A DNA stretch of 6,065 bases, from positions 1 through 6,065 of the forward strand of contig DCVY01000016.1 of the NCBI GenBank assembly GCA_002327945.1, in the 5' to 3' direction. A program made the position numbers and the translations under genes. This stretch comes from Acidovorax delafieldii. GTDB taxonomy: Bacteria > Pseudomonadota > Gammaproteobacteria > Burkholderiales > Burkholderiaceae_C. Below, piece after piece: positions 5,706 to 6,065 of this stretch. Numbering within the stretch: the stretch's first letter is position 1; every line of letters starts with the position of its first letter. A model generated the notes under the pieces. That model was not told the DNA's origin. It did no database searches and saw only the letters and a list, made by a program, of their open reading frames with translations.

Positions 5706-5731
5706 CCGCGCAAGGGCCGCCAAGCCGTTCA

Positions 5732-5818
5732 GGCGGCGCTGCGCTTGCGTGCGCTGGCGGCGCCCCCTCTCAGCCTCTCGGGGGAGATTGGTTCCTTCCG
5801 CGAAAGCGCTGCGCCGCC
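5732..5818. repeat. Nested inverted repeat spanning the end of ybdK
   Basis: The 15-base arms 5732-5746 and 5804-5818 are reverse complements at 14 of 15 positions. Between them CCCCC (5763-5767) can pair with GGGGG (5780-5784), and CCTCTC occurs twice (5766-5771, 5774-5779). The right arm continues into GCCGCC-A-GGCGGC (5813-5825). The layout resembles a compact dispersed intergenic hairpin element. One arm lies inside the last codons of ybdK and the gene's stop codon falls in the interior. No transposase or target duplication is visible. Confidence 0.45.
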
Positions 5819-6065
5819 AGGCGGCTGACTTCGGCCAGCAGTTGCTCTTCGCGCTGGCGCTCGCGCAACCAGCGCGCGTCGTTCTGGCCGGCTTCGGCTT
5901 CGGTGCGCAGCATGTGCATGGCGTTGGATGCGCCTTGCATGGCGGCATGGCCGGCGATCTGGTCCATGGTCATGCGGATATGGTCGCGCAGGGGCATGTG
6001 GGTGCCGGTGGCCGGATCGACATACACGGCGTCCATGCCAAAGCGGCAGGCCTGGAAGCGGTTGT
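5770..6065 (-). CDS. ybdK: YbdK-type carboxylate-amine ligase (C-terminal fragment, cut by window edge)
   Basis: The last 97 residues of a longer protein whose start lies beyond the right edge. The visible part begins [20 protein letters not shown], matching the C-terminal region of the YbdK family (glutamate-cysteine ligase 2, GCS2 fold), where an NR-x-R/F-G-x-A block precedes a DP-x-TG turn and a helical tail. The stretch [18 protein letters not shown] (58-75) followed by RLAAQRF (81-87) also fits the family's end. These enzymes join glutamate to an amine such as cysteine using ATP, with weak in-vitro activity in E. coli; the physiological role is unclear. The active site is not in view. 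The last ~10 residues ([10 protein letters not shown]) run into an inverted-repeat element that supplies the stop codon, so the tail is probably not conserved. ThiL follows 146 bases downstream. Confidence 0.75.
   Translation of the reverse strand, partial: NRFQACRFGMDAVYVDPATGTHMPLRDHIRMTMDQIAGHAAMQGASNAMHMLRTEAEAGQNDARWLRERQREEQLLAEVSRLAAQRFRGRNQSPPRG

Noticed and set aside
5624..5713. Thirty extra N-terminal codons of thiL
   Set aside because: ThiL homology begins exactly at MGEFDLIARYF. The extension is His-rich, unlike the family, and covers the leader hairpin.
5720..5790. A TPP riboswitch before thiL, suggested by CTGAGAG on the minus strand
   Set aside because: The other conserved core, including CCTGATC and the GCGTAGGGA-like block, is absent, and the CTGAGAG lies in the nested repeat.
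5649..5948. A 99-codon minus-strand frame overlapping the ybdK end
   Set aside because: The alternative frame 5770 to edge matches the YbdK family, so this frame is its shadow.
1..6065. CRISPR array, tRNA or rRNA gene, transposase, phage or defence module
   Set aside because: No regularly spaced repeats, cloverleaf sequences or matching protein families were seen on either strand.

Overview
This GC-rich window carries six genes: five complete and one cut by the right edge. They are mostly housekeeping or stress functions. The organism is most likely a betaproteobacterium, probably Comamonadaceae (Acidovorax-like). That rests on the composition, the thiL/pgpA/pncC grouping, close resemblance of the proteins to betaproteobacterial families, and a short AT-rich repeat containing AATAGCTATT of a kind I associate with that family. 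The assignment is inference; no rRNA or other marker gene is present.

Left part, plus strand. Positions 1-217 are a non-coding leader, AT-rich over its first ~110 bases, with palindromes built on TTTTG/CAAAA half-sites. It is followed by a UPF0149/YecA-like protein with a C-terminal SEC-C zinc motif (218-1048). A ~200-base gap holds a likely terminator and the short AT-rich repeat. Then comes a SulP-family anion transporter with a C-terminal STAS domain (1251-2729), ending at a likely intrinsic terminator.

Right part, minus strand, read from the right edge leftwards: the C-terminal end of a YbdK-type carboxylate-amine ligase (5770 to edge), thiL (5623-4643, thiamine-phosphate kinase), a single-domain universal stress protein (4480-3992), pgpA (3894-3316, phosphatidylglycerophosphatase A) and pncC (3319-2786, nicotinamide-nucleotide amidohydrolase, the CinA C-terminal family). 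pgpA and pncC overlap by four bases (GTGA) and are almost certainly translationally coupled. The larger gaps on either side of the stress gene suggest it may have its own promoter. sulP and pncC converge, with 56 bases between them.

The genes do not form one pathway: thiamine diphosphate synthesis, phospholipid synthesis, NAD salvage, stress response and anion uptake are all represented. I see no phage, IS element, CRISPR array, toxin-antitoxin pair or defence system, and nothing I would call a new biological system. The points most worth a second look are a G-quadruplex-type G-run just inside the pgpA start, the paired palindromes upstream of the UPF0149 gene, and a nested inverted repeat into which the end of the YbdK reading frame runs.
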